Shown: one piece after another, positions 55,479 to 64,000 of the stretch
Layout of the letters: every line of letters begins with the position of its first letter
Position numbering within the stretch: position 1 is the first letter of the stretch
Origin: Opeltia flavorubescens
Lineage: Eukaryota > Ascomycota > Lecanoromycetes > Teloschistales > Teloschistaceae
Length of the DNA stretch: 64,000 bases
Reading direction: 5' to 3'
NCBI GenBank assembly: GCA_000442125.1
Contig: KE546977.1
Span: 1-64,000 of the forward strand
The notes under the pieces: model-generated
Databases searched by the model: none
Told to the model about the DNA's origin: nothing
The model's input: only the letters and a program-made list of their open reading frames with translations
Made by a program: the position numbers and the translations under genes

Positions 55479-58400
55479 ATGGGTACTCGAGGTATACGAG
55501 TCATCAAGTTCCGTGGCAGATACTGGGTGTTCTGGAACCAATATGATAGCTATCTTGAGGGGTTGGGCGATTCGCTCGTCCAATCGATTCCTTCAGATCC
55601 AGATGAGTACCAAAAATGGCTTCAGTCTCAGCGAGCCGTGTTCGCGAAGTGGGATCATCTGCTACAGCAATTTCTATCTATTACCCAGGACCAGCTCCAG
55701 AGCATCAAATACGACAAAACACGCTTTGACTTCCTTGAAGAAGCCTTTGATGAGAGAATGCATATGATGCCCAATTACAACCCGAGATGGTCGATGTGGG
55801 ACATAGAGTACACCTACATAATCAATCTTGATCTGGAGGTTTTTACTATCGACCATTCAGCTCACTTTCGCCTGGACAAAATACCAAAAGACGAATGGAT
55901 GAGGACTCTTGACACGGACAACATCGCCTATGCATCCGATAGATGTTCTCGCCTCTTCGTCCACCCCCGACTTGCCCCCAGTGAATCATTGGCGGATCTG
56001 GTTGTGAAGAGTAAGGCATTTACTCCTGAGGATAAAACTTATTGGAATGCCTTGCCGAAGAGAAAGGTCTGGCCTATCATAGATGACGATCTGGTCATCT
56101 CCACCTCAGTCAAGATTCGCTTGAAATTATTCGATGTCTTTGCGAAAGCTCACTTTCAAGCTCTTGATGCCGATATGCTCTCTTGGAATGTCAACGATCT
56201 CCCTTTCCGCGAGGTTGTTTTCTTCATCCTCTGTCTTGCTGCCGGTGGAGCCCACATTGCCTTGGTAGACGAACGGAGGATACAGACAAGTTTCACCAGC
56301 GGGCCATCTTACTCCGCAATTTTGCCCGACGATAGCTCCAAAGAGAAGAATGAATTAGTCAGCGCACTTGGCGTCGGATTCCATATGGAAGACCAACCTG
56401 CCGGCTCCGCTCCAGCGTCCTCGAAATATTGGTTCGAAGGCGTATTGATCTGTCTCGTGCGTGAGCCTAGTCTCCGCCGAGCCCAAGGGGATGCCATTCG
56501 TTATGGGCGGGAGGTGTGCAAGCGGCTTTCATTCAATGCTATACTCATCTCAATCAGAAAAGTGGTGCTGCTCCGAGCTTTCCCAGACGGCAGTGTCGAC
56601 TACTCAACCACCTTTCCACTGTTCAATGGAATTCTTTCTGGATTGAGTGCCCGTGATCGCTACAATCCTGACTGGCTTGATATGATGTGTGACGCAAAGT
56701 TGGCGAGAAGAGCGAAGAGGGCTGCCGATGAGAAGGCATACGAGGAGAGGAAGGCAGCAAGGGAAAGAGCGGCTGCAGCGAAGAAGGCTACTGAGGAAGA
56801 AGTACCCTTAGACAAAGTCAATGATGCATCACCAAAGGAGGAACACGATAATGGGAAGACAATGGATGAAGCTGTGGTCCCAGAGCTCATTGTTAGCGGT
56901 GACTGTACTACCGCCATCAAGGAAATTGATCTCGGTGAAAACCAGACTACTAACAACGACATGGAAAAGTCCCACAATAATACAAATCATCATGTGGAGA
57001 CGGAGGAAGTCGATGGATTGAAAATCGAAGTACAGGCGGGGAAAGCAGATGCAAATACGGATACTCATGCAACAGAGGAACCCCAGGCCAGTACAGAGGC
57101 AATGAAGACAGATGAGGAAAGCAAAGATCATGCTGACCGAGGGAATTGTGCGGTGAGCAATCAAGAGCATGAAGGTGAGGACGATGTAGGACAAGAGACG
57201 AAAGACGGAGGAATAACAAAAAAGAACGAAGAAGAAAAGGAAAGAACAGGTAAAGACGCAGAGGAGGAAGCGAAGAAGGAAGAAGGAAAGCAGGAAAAGA
57301 AGGACGAAGCCGAGGAGGACAGCGATGACTGGACGACTAATGACACGTTCCTAGCTCTGGTACAAATGTTCGACGCTACAGTCCGCGAGAGACTGAAGCC
57401 TACAGATACAACCATTCAGAAGCTGCCAATCGAGATCCTAGAAAATATCATGGGCTTCATTTCTGACACGAAGACACACAACGCATGCGCCGAAGTTTCG
57501 AGAACATTCCGAGAGCTCTGCAACAAACGATCTTTCATCATGGACGGCGTTATCGTAGAAGACATTCCACAAAGCGAGAGAGCTGATACATCCTGCAACA
57601 TCCCGCAAAGCAATTATCGCGCGGTCGAATTGAAGTCTGGCCGACAAATACACTTTGAAATCAAGGATCGTAAGGAGTGGGATCGAGACTCAAGATTCAG
57701 ACTCGTGATTGGATCTGAGGAAAATCGCAAATTATTCTGCCCGGACTGTCCCTTAGTAATGAAAGGTCTTGACACCGAGACCCCTTCGACTTCCGACCCA
57801 GGTCCTCCTCCAACCCATCCCATCACCTCAACCAACAGCCAACCCGATTCAGAGGAACAAGAAGAAACCGCCTGGAGCAAAACCTTCCAACAGGAGAAAA
57901 TCACAGCCGAAAGCTCCACCGAAGACCTCTGCCGCTTCTGGGAACTATTCCTCAAGAATCGATTTCCGGAAGAAGCAGGACGTACGATGGATATTCTCCG
58001 AGCGCCCAGAATCAAGGACTGGTTCGTACCGCCAAACACACGCACCTTTATGATTTCGACATCGGCATACTCCCACGAAGTATACCAGCATATGCTGTAC
58101 ATGCGCATAAAGCGCGAGAGCCGATATTGGACCACGGAGCTTTGGGACAGCATCATCGAAGAAACAAAGCAAGCACTTGATAGCATCGATGATAATCATC
58201 AGTTGACGAATGAGGGAATAGTGCAGAAGGTAGGGATGGGAAATCCGCTAGTCATGTTGGTCGTCGGGCGTGAGGTGAGGTTTTTTGAATGGCAGGAAGC
58301 GGCGACGGCAAATGAAGATACTAGCGGATCGTTGGAACCGCTACTCCCGGGGACATACTCCATTGCCAATGTAGAGCAGAGGGAGTCCATTGAACTAGTC

Positions 58401-58532
58401 TTGCGATTAGTTATGGCAAAATTAGGGGCAGCGAAATGGAAGAAAGAGCATCTTATTTCTCCTGGTGTGGCGCGGCTTCTAGTTGATAAGGGGCATAAGC
58501 TACCACCTGGTCAGATAGGCTACGCTGATTAG
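55479..58532 (+). CDS. F-box-like protein with long charged linker (1017 residues)
   Basis: Single-exon gene. The N-terminal domain (about 1-420) begins GTRGIRVIKFRGRYWVFWNQ and YDSYLEGLGDSLVQSIPSDP, a signature of an uncharacterised fungal family. It contains YTYIINLDLEVFTIDHSAHF and LDKIPKDEWM. From about 420 to 620 it is a low-complexity Lys/Glu/Ala-rich linker (RAKRAADEKAYEERKAARER; EEEAKKEEGKQEKKDEAEED). An F-box-like segment follows at about 650-690 (LPIEILENIMGFISDTKTHN, FRELCNKRSF). A C-terminal domain has FCPDCPLVMKGLD, WELFLKNRFPEEAGR and MVVGRE-like LVVGREVRFFEW. It may act as an SCF ubiquitin-ligase adaptor; substrate unknown. The upstream ATG at 55384 lies in another frame and is not used. 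No intron or break is seen. Confidence 0.82.
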   Translation: MGTRGIRVIKFRGRYWVFWNQYDSYLEGLGDSLVQSIPSDPDEYQKWLQSQRAVFAKWDHLLQQFLSITQDQLQSIKYDKTRFDFLEEAFDERMHMMPNYNPRWSMWDIEYTYIINLDLEVFTIDHSAHFRLDKIPKDEWMRTLDTDNIAYASDRCSRLFVHPRLAPSESLADLVVKSKAFTPEDKTYWNALPKRKVWPIIDDDLVISTSVKIRLKLFDVFAKAHFQALDADMLSWNVNDLPFREVVFFILCLAAGGAHIALVDERRIQTSFTSGPSYSAILPDDSSKEKNELVSALGVGFHMEDQPAGSAPASSKYWFEGVLICLVREPSLRRAQGDAIRYGREVCKRLSFNAILISIRKVVLLRAFPDGSVDYSTTFPLFNGILSGLSARDRYNPDWLDMMCDAKLARRAKRAADEKAYEERKAARERAAAAKKATEEEVPLDKVNDASPKEEHDNGKTMDEAVVPELIVSGDCTTAIKEIDLGENQTTNNDMEKSHNNTNHHVETEEVDGLKIEVQAGKADANTDTHATEEPQASTEAMKTDEESKDHADRGNCAVSNQEHEGEDDVGQETKDGGITKKNEEEKERTGKDAEEEAKKEEGKQEKKDEAEEDSDDWTTNDTFLALVQMFDATVRERLKPTDTTIQKLPIEILENIMGFISDTKTHNACAEVSRTFRELCNKRSFIMDGVIVEDIPQSERADTSCNIPQSNYRAVELKSGRQIHFEIKDRKEWDRDSRFRLVIGSEENRKLFCPDCPLVMKGLDTETPSTSDPGPPPTHPITSTNSQPDSEEQEETAWSKTFQQEKITAESSTEDLCRFWELFLKNRFPEEAGRTMDILRAPRIKDWFVPPNTRTFMISTSAYSHEVYQHMLYMRIKRESRYWTTELWDSIIEETKQALDSIDDNHQLTNEGIVQKVGMGNPLVMLVVGREVRFFEWQEAATANEDTSGSLEPLLPGTYSIANVEQRESIELVLRLVMAKLGAAKWKKEHLISPGVARLLVDKGHKLPPGQIGYAD

Positions 58533-59223
58533 ATATGAAGTTGAAGTTCTCAAGCTCTCAATAGAAACCAAAGACTTTGGGTGACGAAAAGTTAGATTGC
58601 ACTTTTTTCCTCCGGATAAAGGATCAATGAAGATGAAGAAAGATCGTGGTGCCACCATCTACCTGCGTTGGTTTTTAAAATCTTGATGAACTCTGCAACT
58701 GCTTGATGTAGAAAAGAACCATCTATCTCTAGAGTCATAACATCAAGACATGAGTCAACAGAATCGTATCAAAGTCATCTGTCTTGCCAGAATAACCGTA
58801 ATCCATACCGCTAACCATTGTATACTCCATATAGTATTAAACTTTCTCACGCACCGCTTCCAGTGAAGATAGGCTTTATACGTTGAGAAAGACTTATAGG
58901 AAGACTACGGAATGCAGCAACTTTCCACTTCTTTTCCATGTCTCATCACTACAGCATACTATCCGGCATAGACCCTCGTAAGATCCTCCATTGACATCGC
59001 CACCCGTAGTCTCAGAACTTAATCATCAAGTGATCGCAGCGGAAATCTCGAATGTTGATTGTTCCGTGTCAATTAAAGCCACATGCCCAATCTAGTATTC
59101 ACACCAACCATTTTCATCTATGTAATCAAACTGCGTGCCCACATGCATTACTTTTCCCCTTTGCCTATCTCCCACTCCCCTCTAACGAAATCTCATCCCC
59201 CTTCCTCTGCAGCAGCCCCTGTC
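58533..59223. other. Convergent intergenic region
   Basis: About 690 bp between the converging 1017-residue gene and the gapped secreted-protein gene. No gene supported. Confidence 0.45.
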
Positions 59224-59802
59224 TCATTCCACCCATCCATAACCATCAACTCCCCCACCCCCTGCATCATCCCCACACTCCTCACCGTCCCCCCTCCTCT
59301 CCTTCCCCCCCTCCTCCCACCNNNNNNNNNNNNNNNNNNNNNNNNNACCATCCCCCCTAACCAACTTCGCCACCACCCTCCCCTGCCTCCCCAACCCACT
59401 CCTCCCAACCTGCCTCCTCCCAATCAAACAAAGATTCACCAACCTCGTAGCCCCAAACGCAACATCACTCAGCCGAAAAACCTCCTTCGCATCCGGGTAC
59501 AAAGGGTCCACATCTAGGGAAATCGCGCACTGCTGCTTCGGCTCCAGGTGGGGGAGCCAGTACAATTTGGGGAGGTATTCCGTGAAGTCTGTGGAGGGGA
59601 GACCGCGGCCCCATTCTTTGGGGGCGTTTTTGAGGGGGTCCCGGGCTGCGGAGCGCAGGGCGTAGGCGAGTTCTTGGCAGTGGTCGATGTTGGGGAGGGA
59701 GGTGCGGGAGGGAGGGGGGTAGCAGTCTAGTGCTGTGGTGGTGGGGAGGGGGAGGAGGAGGGTGGAGATGAGGAATAATACAGTGCGCAGTGGGAGGGAC
59801 AT
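59224..59802 (-). CDS. Secreted protein, C-terminus disrupted by gap
   Basis: No named family. Start at 59802 chosen because it gives a clean signal peptide (TVLFLISTLLLPLPTTTALD); an upstream in-frame ATG would precede it by 21 residues. The mature part reads DCYPPPSRTSLPNIDHCQEL, ELAYALRSAARDPLKNAPKE, LPHLEPKQQCAISLDVDPL and LVNLCLIGRRQVGRSGLG, then RQGRVVAKLVRGDG up to a 25-N gap. Four cysteines suit an extracellular protein. Beyond the gap the frame is Gly/Glu-rich and ends at 59224. The real gap size is unknown, so the C-terminus and stop are uncertain. The G/C-rich low-complexity sequence around the gap probably caused it. Confidence 0.6.
   Translation of the reverse strand: MSLPLRTVLFLISTLLLPLPTTTALDCYPPPSRTSLPNIDHCQELAYALRSAARDPLKNAPKEWGRGLPSTDFTEYLPKLYWLPHLEPKQQCAISLDVDPLYPDAKEVFRLSDVAFGATRLVNLCLIGRRQVGRSGLGRQGRVVAKLVRGDGXXXXXXXXXWEEGGKERRGDGEECGDDAGGGGVDGYGWVE
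59322..59346. other. Assembly gap, 25 N
   Basis: Short gap flanked by C-rich sequence, inside the secreted-protein gene at 59224-59802. Its length may be a placeholder. Confidence 0.98.
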
Positions 59803-60536
59803 TGATGGGAAGGGGAGGTTCTTTGTTGCCTGCTGGAGTGCAGGAATATCTCTTGTGTGTAACAAGGGAATGGGATTTGGAAGGGATAAGTGAAATACGA
59901 TGAGAAGAGAAGAAATTGGATGTAAGCGATTGCGCGACCGCGGGAGAAGTCAGATGTGGGTTTGTAGTACAGTCCGATATTGGTTGGATGATACTACGGT
60001 ATGCGCTTCAACCGACACACCCACACACACACTGCATACTGCATTGCATCGAGCGGCTCTCATCAGGCACCGCGGGATTTTGTTTGGATGATGAATGTTG
60101 ACACTCCCCATTTCAATGTGGCTCCTGGATTCTTAAGAAGAATGAAAAAATTTCTCACGCTAGCTACGCTCACCTGTGCCACGCAATTGAGTTTCGCAAT
60201 TTGTATTGTACCTTTTCATCATTGTTAGTTGGAAGGGAAGAAAGACACCTACGATCGATAGTTGGGTTACTGTTGTACATGGCTTAGGTGCGGTTCGGGT
60301 TACCTCGGTGTGGTAACAATTTGCCGGTCGATGATTATTGCCGATAATGAGATATAGCACATTGAGGAAGTAGAAATCTGAAATTTGAATTCACTGATAC
60401 TGATTGTGACGCGAGATATAATAGGAGCCGCCTGCTGTTATAAGTTTCCAGTAACGTTGTATGCACTCAACGCTCTCCTCAACGAGGGTAATAGCTCCCT
60501 TTGTAACCCATCATGGCATTTGTCGGGATTCCTTAC
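59803..60536. other. Intergenic, about 730 bp
   Basis: Promoter of the secreted-protein gene and 3' flank of the four-helix gene. Contains a short CA-type microsatellite at about 60014-60032. No gene supported. Confidence 0.45.
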
Positions 60537-61475
60537 CTAGTGGCTCTCATCTCCCTCGACTTCATCCCGATACGGAGTGGACGTTGTCTGCTCACTAGCC
60601 CCAGCCTCACCTCCCGCACCTTCTTCTTCTCCACCACCAATCAATGCCTCCTCATCACCCTCCGCATGACCCTTCCCCTTCGCATGAGTATGTCCACACT
60701 CCGGACATCCCCTGCGCTTCGATCTTACATTCCTCGCGCCTTGAATATAGCATTTAATCGCCAAGATACCATGCACCAAACTACATCCCATCGATTAGCC
60801 TTCACCCTTCCATAATTCTCACTTCGCTGCACAAAAATAAGGAAGGGAAATGGCAACATACCACAAAACAATCCACACAGCCGAATTATACGCAATCAAG
60901 AGCATCTCTCCCAAAGCCAAATAATCCCCAACATCGACAAGCATAAACCGATTGGAGATAAACAAAGCCAGGAACGCCAGAAAGCCCAAGGTCTCGACAA
61001 CGGCGATGGCCCAATTAGGAACCTGACGGCCCTGGAAGAGACGTCTGTCGTAGATGGTGAGGAGTTGCCATAGGAAGCCGACGATGACCTATGAGTGTTG
61101 TCAGCGTCGATCGGGGGTCTGAGATGGGCCCGCTAGCATCGATGATGCTAGTGCGTTTTGGACTGCGCAGCTAAGGTGTCGAGGACTTACGAGGGCCAAG
61201 GCAGTCCGGTGGATGTCGGCACCGGAATAATAGTGCCAGACGTCGTTCAGTACCAGATTGCCTAGTATGATACCAGCGATCGAGGTCAAGAAATACAACA
61301 GACGTAGACTGAAATATGGATGTTGTTCCGCTGTCTGCCACCATCCGCGCACACCGCTCTTGATCTCTCCAGTGCTGCCATCAGAGGCTTGGTCCGAAGC
61401 TGGTGATGATTTGCGGGAGCGCGGAGGAGGAGGCGGAAAATTGAAGGAGAGGTCGAAGTTGAGGCGGAAGGACAT
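60537..61475 (-). CDS. Small four-helix membrane protein (MARVEL-like layout)
   Basis: Uncharacterised fungal membrane protein. Three exons (61475-61191, 61088 to about 60858, about 60760-60537); the junctions LALVIVGF and LCLVHGIL both keep the frame. The N-terminus is short, cytoplasmic and Pro/Ser-rich (FPPPPPRSRKSSPASD). Four hydrophobic helices follow: LRLLYFLTSIAGIILGNLV, VIVGFLWQLLTIY, WAIAVVETLGFLAFLALFI and EMLLIAYNSAVWIVL. The tail has a zinc-ribbon-like pair (CPECGHTHAKGKGH) and an acidic, Gly-rich end. The four-helix layout with a cytoplasmic tail resembles MARVEL-domain proteins; that is a fold-level guess. Likely plasma-membrane or vesicle protein. Confidence 0.7.
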
Positions 61476-62486
61476 ACTGGCAACAACGAATCAATTTATT
61501 GATCAAAAAACGGAAAATAATACTGAGATTGGAGGTGCGACGAAAGAAAAGTCTAGATGGAAAGGATTTGCCGGTCTTTTCGTTGTATATGTGGTGTTTG
61601 GGGCGCAGTCATGGGCCGCAGCAACATTTTCGGTCTATTTTGAGCGAATGGTGAAACATATCTTTCGCAAGAGCGACCGCGGCCTGCGGGAAGCCCTACA
61701 TTTGATTGAGCAATGCCCTAGATAATGAGAAACAAAACGCCTGCACATTCGGTAGACCTAAGTTGAAAACCTTTGATGTTGATGACAATGTCCCGAACAC
61801 GCGAAAGTTGTAATTTTCAAGCTTGTTTTGCAATGCGATGCGACAGTTGCCAGGCGGGACTAATAAACAGGCGGAACAGTAAATTTCATACCTTTTGTAT
61901 GCTGAGCGAAGGGCCAATGATTCATGAATTACCTTCAGACCAAAAGCCGTGATGCGTTAGTAAGTTCTTCTCTCGTGGTAAGGAGCCGACAATCATATGA
62001 TATTGAAATATCAGAGTAGAAGTAGCTGTTTCCGTCAATAATAGGTGTTTGAACAATGGTGGTGGTGTTGATGGTGAAGCCTTCTATAGGCGTGGCGCAG
62101 GCTGAGTATCGATCAACTGTTACCGAGGATCTTGATTGTCCTGTCTGACACTTCGCAGTGTATTCTAGTCTAACGAAGGTCTCGCGCTCAGCGATTCTAG
62201 CTAGGAATAATTAATTCGCGGCTTCCAACATTTAATTTTTCTGGTGGTACCATAGTATTAGAGAGATGCAGTCAGGCCGAGTCTAGTAGCAACCAATCGT
62301 CTGCATGAAATCATCCGTCCCAAACAGTCGAGATCCAGTGGGTAGTCCCGCTGAATTTCGCCGATCTGTCTTGTTTCGGTGGACTGAAAGTGAATTGAAG
62401 ATAGAAGAGAGATGTAGGTCCGACACCGGGGGAAAGGCAAACGGGGTTTCAATTCCCACGGCCATAGCTGGGACAGGTATCCGATA
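61476..62486. other. Intergenic, about 1 kb
   Basis: Promoter of the four-helix gene (left) and 3' flank of the right-edge gene. Plus-strand frames at 61258-61725 are antisense to the coding exon and have no domain content. Confidence 0.45.
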
Positions 62487-64000
62487 TCACATCTGATTGA
62501 TATAAGCCTGCATCGTTCCGACCCCAAGCCCAGCAACAGCAACGAAGTACGCCGCGACAGCAAAAGCACCTTGTATATCGTGTTCCAAGATAGACCAGGT
62601 AGTTGCAAAGACTGTACCGCCCAGTATGGACATCATGAAAGCGAGCAGCCAGATTCTGGTCATGGCCCAACCCTCAACGAGATGTATGCCCCATCCGATG
62701 CTTGTCCCTTCCTGGGGGCAAATGGCGAGTCGCTGTTTACGTTTCTTGGGCGATCGCAGGAACGTGATGGGTCTTTCATTCGCATGATGGGGATGATAAA
62801 AGAGGTGAGTCATGAGGTTTTCTCCTATGGGTGGAATAAGTCCGCAGGGTTGGTAGACGTATTCTTGTTTCCGAGATTCGGGAGGCATGTCGGGTACCTT
62901 ACGGACGTCGACGAGGTCTTGGGGGTGAAGTTCGAACTAGAATGATGTTGGTGTCGCGTGGGGAATAACTTTAGGAGACCGTCCACAAGATCGGTACTAC
63001 TTACCTGGACGAATTGTATGCTTCGAACGACCTTGAGAGATAATCTATACCACCATGCCTTTTTCAGTTGCTGGTATACCTGACGCATCTCGATGAAAAG
63101 TTGCTTATCCGATGTCATGGAACAGACATTGAGATGTAATAGACTCGTCGGCCGACGCCATGGTTGAGCACAAATCAAAAGCCATGTACCTTCAGGATCA
63201 TAATTAATATTTGTCGAAAAAGAGCTTTGACCTATGAGGCGAGGATCACATATTAGCGCTGATGAAGGAGAGTTCGAGTTTGAAGGCCCGGCTCCAGATG
63301 TCACGGATACGTGAGTAGGACCTCCATTTCCGGAACTGGCGGCAGGATATGAGTGATTTGGGCCCACTGACTGCTGGCCGGTGGGTCTCCGCTGATTAGA
63401 CGTACGAATTGTTACTCTCAGTTCTGCGGCGGCGCCTGGTTCGGTCTCTAGAAAATCGTCGTATAGGTGTTGACCGCAGATCTATGTGAAAAGTTACTTT
63501 CAAGAGTCATTCCACAGAGGGACGCTCTGCTTTGGAGATATCTTACACATATCCATCTCACCCGTGTTTTCCCAGCCCCAGGCGACGCTTCTGGAACCGA
63601 TTTACCTGTGAGCAAGGATATTGTCTCCGACTTCAAGGATGTAAGTTGAGAGATACATCGCTCAAGGATGGAAAGGTGTCTTGGTTTGTCGTAAATCCAG
63701 TTCAATGTAACGGTCAAAGCCTCGCGGGTCTGCAAGTAGGCTTTTTTTCCTCCAGCTATTGGTGAATTCCATTTCCTGTTGGGCTCTGAACAATCTTCTT
63801 GCTCGCCTACAGACTCAGTGTCGACCGAGAAGTCAACTAGTGGTCGTAGATCATAAAAATACCTAAGAGTTGATCTTGAGTAAAGTTCATCCTCTGCCGC
63901 ATGATCGAGAACCGATGATAGTTTTGGGACATCACTCTCGGCTTGTGTGTCTATGTGGAGGAGAAGGAAAGTGCCGATGAGTCCTTGCTGCCTAAAATAG
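62487..64000 (-). CDS. Conserved fungal hypothetical with C-terminal membrane helices (partial, runs off right edge)
   Basis: Member of an uncharacterised family found in many Pezizomycotina; the N-terminus lies beyond 64000. Visible exons in order: LRYFYDLRPLVDFSVDTES, WNSPIAGGKKAYLQTREAL, VTLNWIYDKPRHLSILERC, intron(s), CGQHLYDDFLETEPGAAAEL, intron, a Ser/Gly-rich stretch, GTWLLICAQPWRRPTSLLHL, YRLSLKVVRSIQFVQ, intron, FELHPQDLVDVRKVPDMPPE, YQPCGLIPPIGENLMTHLFY, PITFLRSPKKRKQRLAICPQ, IGWGIHLVEGW. It ends with two membrane helices (RIWLLAFMMSILGGTVFATT; FAVAAYFVAVAGLGVGTM) and stops at 62487. At least four introns. The family is often near HET- and NLR-type genes in other fungi, but none is visible here. 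Function unknown. Confidence 0.78.

Noticed and set aside
57614-58186. Minus-strand frame of 190 codons
   Set aside because: Antisense shadow of the 1017-residue gene.
1-64000. tRNA genes, rRNA, CRISPR arrays, intact transposons, telomere-linked helicase, HET-domain or NACHT/NB-ARC genes
   Set aside because: Looked for by eye on both strands; no B-box-like tRNA motif, terminal repeats, transposase motif, or HET/NLR signature could be supported.

Overview
This is a chromosome end from a filamentous ascomycete (Pezizomycotina). The first 56 bases are nine CCCTAA telomere units. Genes are split by 45-100 bp GT-AG introns with CTNAY-type branch sites. The families present are fungal: a rhodopsin-domain membrane protein, a CorA-like protein, a subgroup-C-like GH18 chitinase, a LysM protein, a PSD-family decarboxylase and a Sulfotransfer_4 protein. 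The order cannot be fixed from sequence alone. The assembly has two N runs (44200-44454 and 59322-59346) and one isolated N (49733). I see no intact transposon, rRNA, tRNA, CRISPR array or telomere-linked helicase.

Layout. 0-10 kb: two paralogous secreted six-cysteine proteins (464-1280 and 9075-9917, both minus). They bracket a rhodopsin-domain receptor-like gene, an O-methyltransferase and an MFS transporter. 10-15 kb is gene-poor, with one small secreted cysteine-rich protein (12516-12994). 15-20.7 kb holds three minus-strand genes: a kinase fused to a WD-like tail (17642-20670), an 81-residue protein (16946-17301), and a CorA-like gene with an in-frame stop (15038-16807). 22-30.6 kb holds a 675-residue membrane protein, an F-box/LRR-like protein, a small membrane protein with a probable one-base frameshift, and a charged coiled-coil protein. 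31-45 kb mixes small secreted proteins with a PSD-family (PsiD-type) decarboxylase, an SRPK-like kinase and a Sulfotransfer_4 protein. 45-59 kb holds a conserved fungal hypothetical, a chitinase divergent from a multi-LysM secreted protein, and a 1017-residue F-box-like protein. 59-64 kb holds a secreted protein interrupted by a gap, a four-helix membrane protein, and a conserved gene running off the right edge.

How genes may work together. The clearest pair is chitinase plus LysM protein, which share a ~1.05 kb divergent promoter; both act on chitin. The O-methyltransferase and MFS transporter look like tailoring and export steps of a small secondary-metabolite locus with no backbone enzyme in view. 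About ten predicted secreted proteins in 64 kb, with several broken genes, fit a fast-evolving subtelomere rich in effector-like genes. Gene models were spliced by eye from reading frames and splice signals. Where exon sums closed in frame I say so; elsewhere boundaries are approximate.
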